NCBI GenBank assembly: GCA_002729235.1
Contig: PBTY01000061.1
Span: 5,738 to 48,581 of the forward strand
DNA length: 42,844 bases
Reading direction: 5' to 3'
DNA from: Rickettsiales bacterium
GTDB lineage: Bacteria; Bacteroidota; Bacteroidia; Cytophagales; Cyclobacteriaceae
In this document: positions 42,020 to 42,844 of the stretch, one piece after another
Layout of the letters: every line of letters starts with the position of its first letter
How positions within the stretch are numbered: position 1 is the first letter of the stretch
Program-made: the position numbers and the translations under genes
Notes under the pieces: generated by a model
Told to the model about the DNA's origin: nothing
The model's input: only the letters and a program-made list of their open reading frames with translations
The model's database searches: none

Positions 42020-42802
42020 TTAGTTCATCGATTCTAGTTCCTGCTTGTAATCACGAAAAGCCCTATAAATACCTGAAGCGATGTAAACTTGATTTAGGCG
42101 ATCATTGAGGTCCTTTTCTTCTTTTTCATTACTAAGGTAACCTACTTCAAACAATACACTAGGCATGGATGTTTTGCGAAGAACCAAAAAAGGTGCTGGC
42201 CTTACTCCTCTACTATTCCTCCCAACTCTTGTTTTCATCTGATCCTCAATCTTTTGCGCCAGTCTCAAACTATTTTCCTGAAATGCACTTTGATAAAGAG
42301 AAAAAAGAATATAAGACTCTGGCGAGTTAGGATCAAAGCCATCATACTTCTGCTCATGATCTTCCTCCAGGAGAATTACAGAGTTCTCTCGACTTACTAC
42401 TCTAAAGTTTTCATCCAGTTTTTCCACTCCCATTACGTAGGTTTCCGTACCATGGACACGCGGATTGGCCACCCAGTTGGCATGAATGGAAATAAATAAG
42501 TCGGCATCTAGTTTATTGGCAACGTCTGCTCTTTTGTCCAGTTCAGGAAAACTATCATCTTTCCGAGTATATTCAATTTGAACATCTGGAAGATTGTCCT
42601 GAATAATACGGCCCAACTCAAGGGCGATACCCAGAGCAACATCTTTTTCTTTGGAGATGGAGCCATGTGTCCCAGGATCACGGCCACCATGGCCTGGATC
42701 AATAACGATCTTGTCTATCTTATAACTCCTAACACCGACTGGATTGAAGGCGAAAAGTACCAGCAAGACAGAAATGCTAAAAGTGATTGCAATATTTCTC
42801 AC
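42020..42802 (-). CDS. N-acetylmuramoyl-L-alanine amidase, family 3 (secreted)
   Basis: 260 residues. Signal peptide 1-~20 (ITFSISVLLVLFAFN). Amidase_3 zinc site: VIDPGHGGRDPG with His38, Glu52 in SKEKDVALG, SIHAN with His107, and the catalytic-type Glu219 in LFEVGYLSN. It cleaves the amide bond between MurNAc and the stem peptide and acts in the periplasm, typically in septal splitting. A region of about 50 residues between His107 and Glu219 may form a regulatory helix, as in AmiA-C enzymes. Upstream sequence is cut by the window edge: the last bases (GCAAA) read TTTGC on the minus strand and might be part of a promoter box. Likely co-transcribed with mlaD. Confidence 0.94.
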   Translation of the reverse strand: MRNIAITFSISVLLVLFAFNPVGVRSYKIDKIVIDPGHGGRDPGTHGSISKEKDVALGIALELGRIIQDNLPDVQIEYTRKDDSFPELDKRADVANKLDADLFISIHANWVANPRVHGTETYVMGVEKLDENFRVVSRENSVILLEEDHEQKYDGFDPNSPESYILFSLYQSAFQENSLRLAQKIEDQMKTRVGRNSRGVRPAPFLVLRKTSMPSVLFEVGYLSNEKEEKDLNDRLNQVYIASGIYRAFRDYKQELESMN

Positions 42803-42844
42803 GGTAACTCGGTTATATACTAAAATCCCATAATTTTACGCAAA

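Noticed and set aside
42254-42499. Plus-strand frames antisense to the amidase
   Set aside because: Short, basic, without known features; explained as shadows of the amidase coding strand.

Overview
The window is AT-rich bacterial chromosome and is almost certainly from a member of the Bacteroidota, most likely Cytophagales. Markers for this are a SusC/SusD pair, a FecA-like TonB receptor paired with a DUF4249 lipoprotein, a type IX secretion C-terminal sorting domain, TANNTTTG-type promoter boxes and a DivIVA-domain protein next to housekeeping genes. Assignment below phylum is inference. I saw no rRNA, tRNA, CRISPR array, insertion sequence or prophage gene.

Region 1 (1-8.2 kb) is mostly housekeeping. 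It holds the 3' end of the trigger factor gene and its terminator, then clpP-clpX, the usual proteostasis cluster. lpxB and a QueD/PTPS-family gene run the other way, with lpxB converging on and overlapping clpX by 15 bp. hldD (LPS heptose epimerase) follows. The region ends with a 1143-residue secreted metalloprotease-like protein carrying PKD domains and a T9SS sorting domain.

Region 2 (8.3-27.6 kb) is the accessory and most interesting part. A tight plus-strand operon (11653-18228) encodes a lipoprotein with the vanadium haloperoxidase/PAP2 active site, a FecA-like TonB receptor with an STN-like domain, a DUF4249 lipoprotein, and a secreted protein joining a macroglobulin-like N-terminus to a TonB-plug-like C-terminus. 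Two large paralogous FG-GAP/VCBS + ASPIC/UnbV lipoproteins (1083 and 1155 residues) flank this operon on the minus strand. Upstream of the second paralog lie SusC, SusD and a small two-domain lipoprotein, separated from it by a strong terminator. Taken together this looks like a surface-exposed binding, processing and uptake system of unknown substrate. No sigma factor, anti-sigma factor or two-component regulator for it lies in the window.

Region 3 (28.0-42.8 kb) is dense, mainly minus-strand housekeeping. It contains a PorE-like TPR/beta-propeller/OmpA protein coupled to queE, then folD, lepA, dtd, an SDR-type dehydratase or oxidoreductase, a DUF1232 protein and a membrane-anchored hypothetical. 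After these come an IscA-like protein lacking the C-terminal cysteine pair, folB, a DivIVA-domain protein, a WD40 protein, a 4'-phosphopantetheinyl transferase, a SirB1-type protein, an acyl-CoA carboxylase beta subunit, an MlaD/MCE protein and a secreted amidase. Several convergent genes overlap or abut at their stop codons, which points to a compact chromosome.
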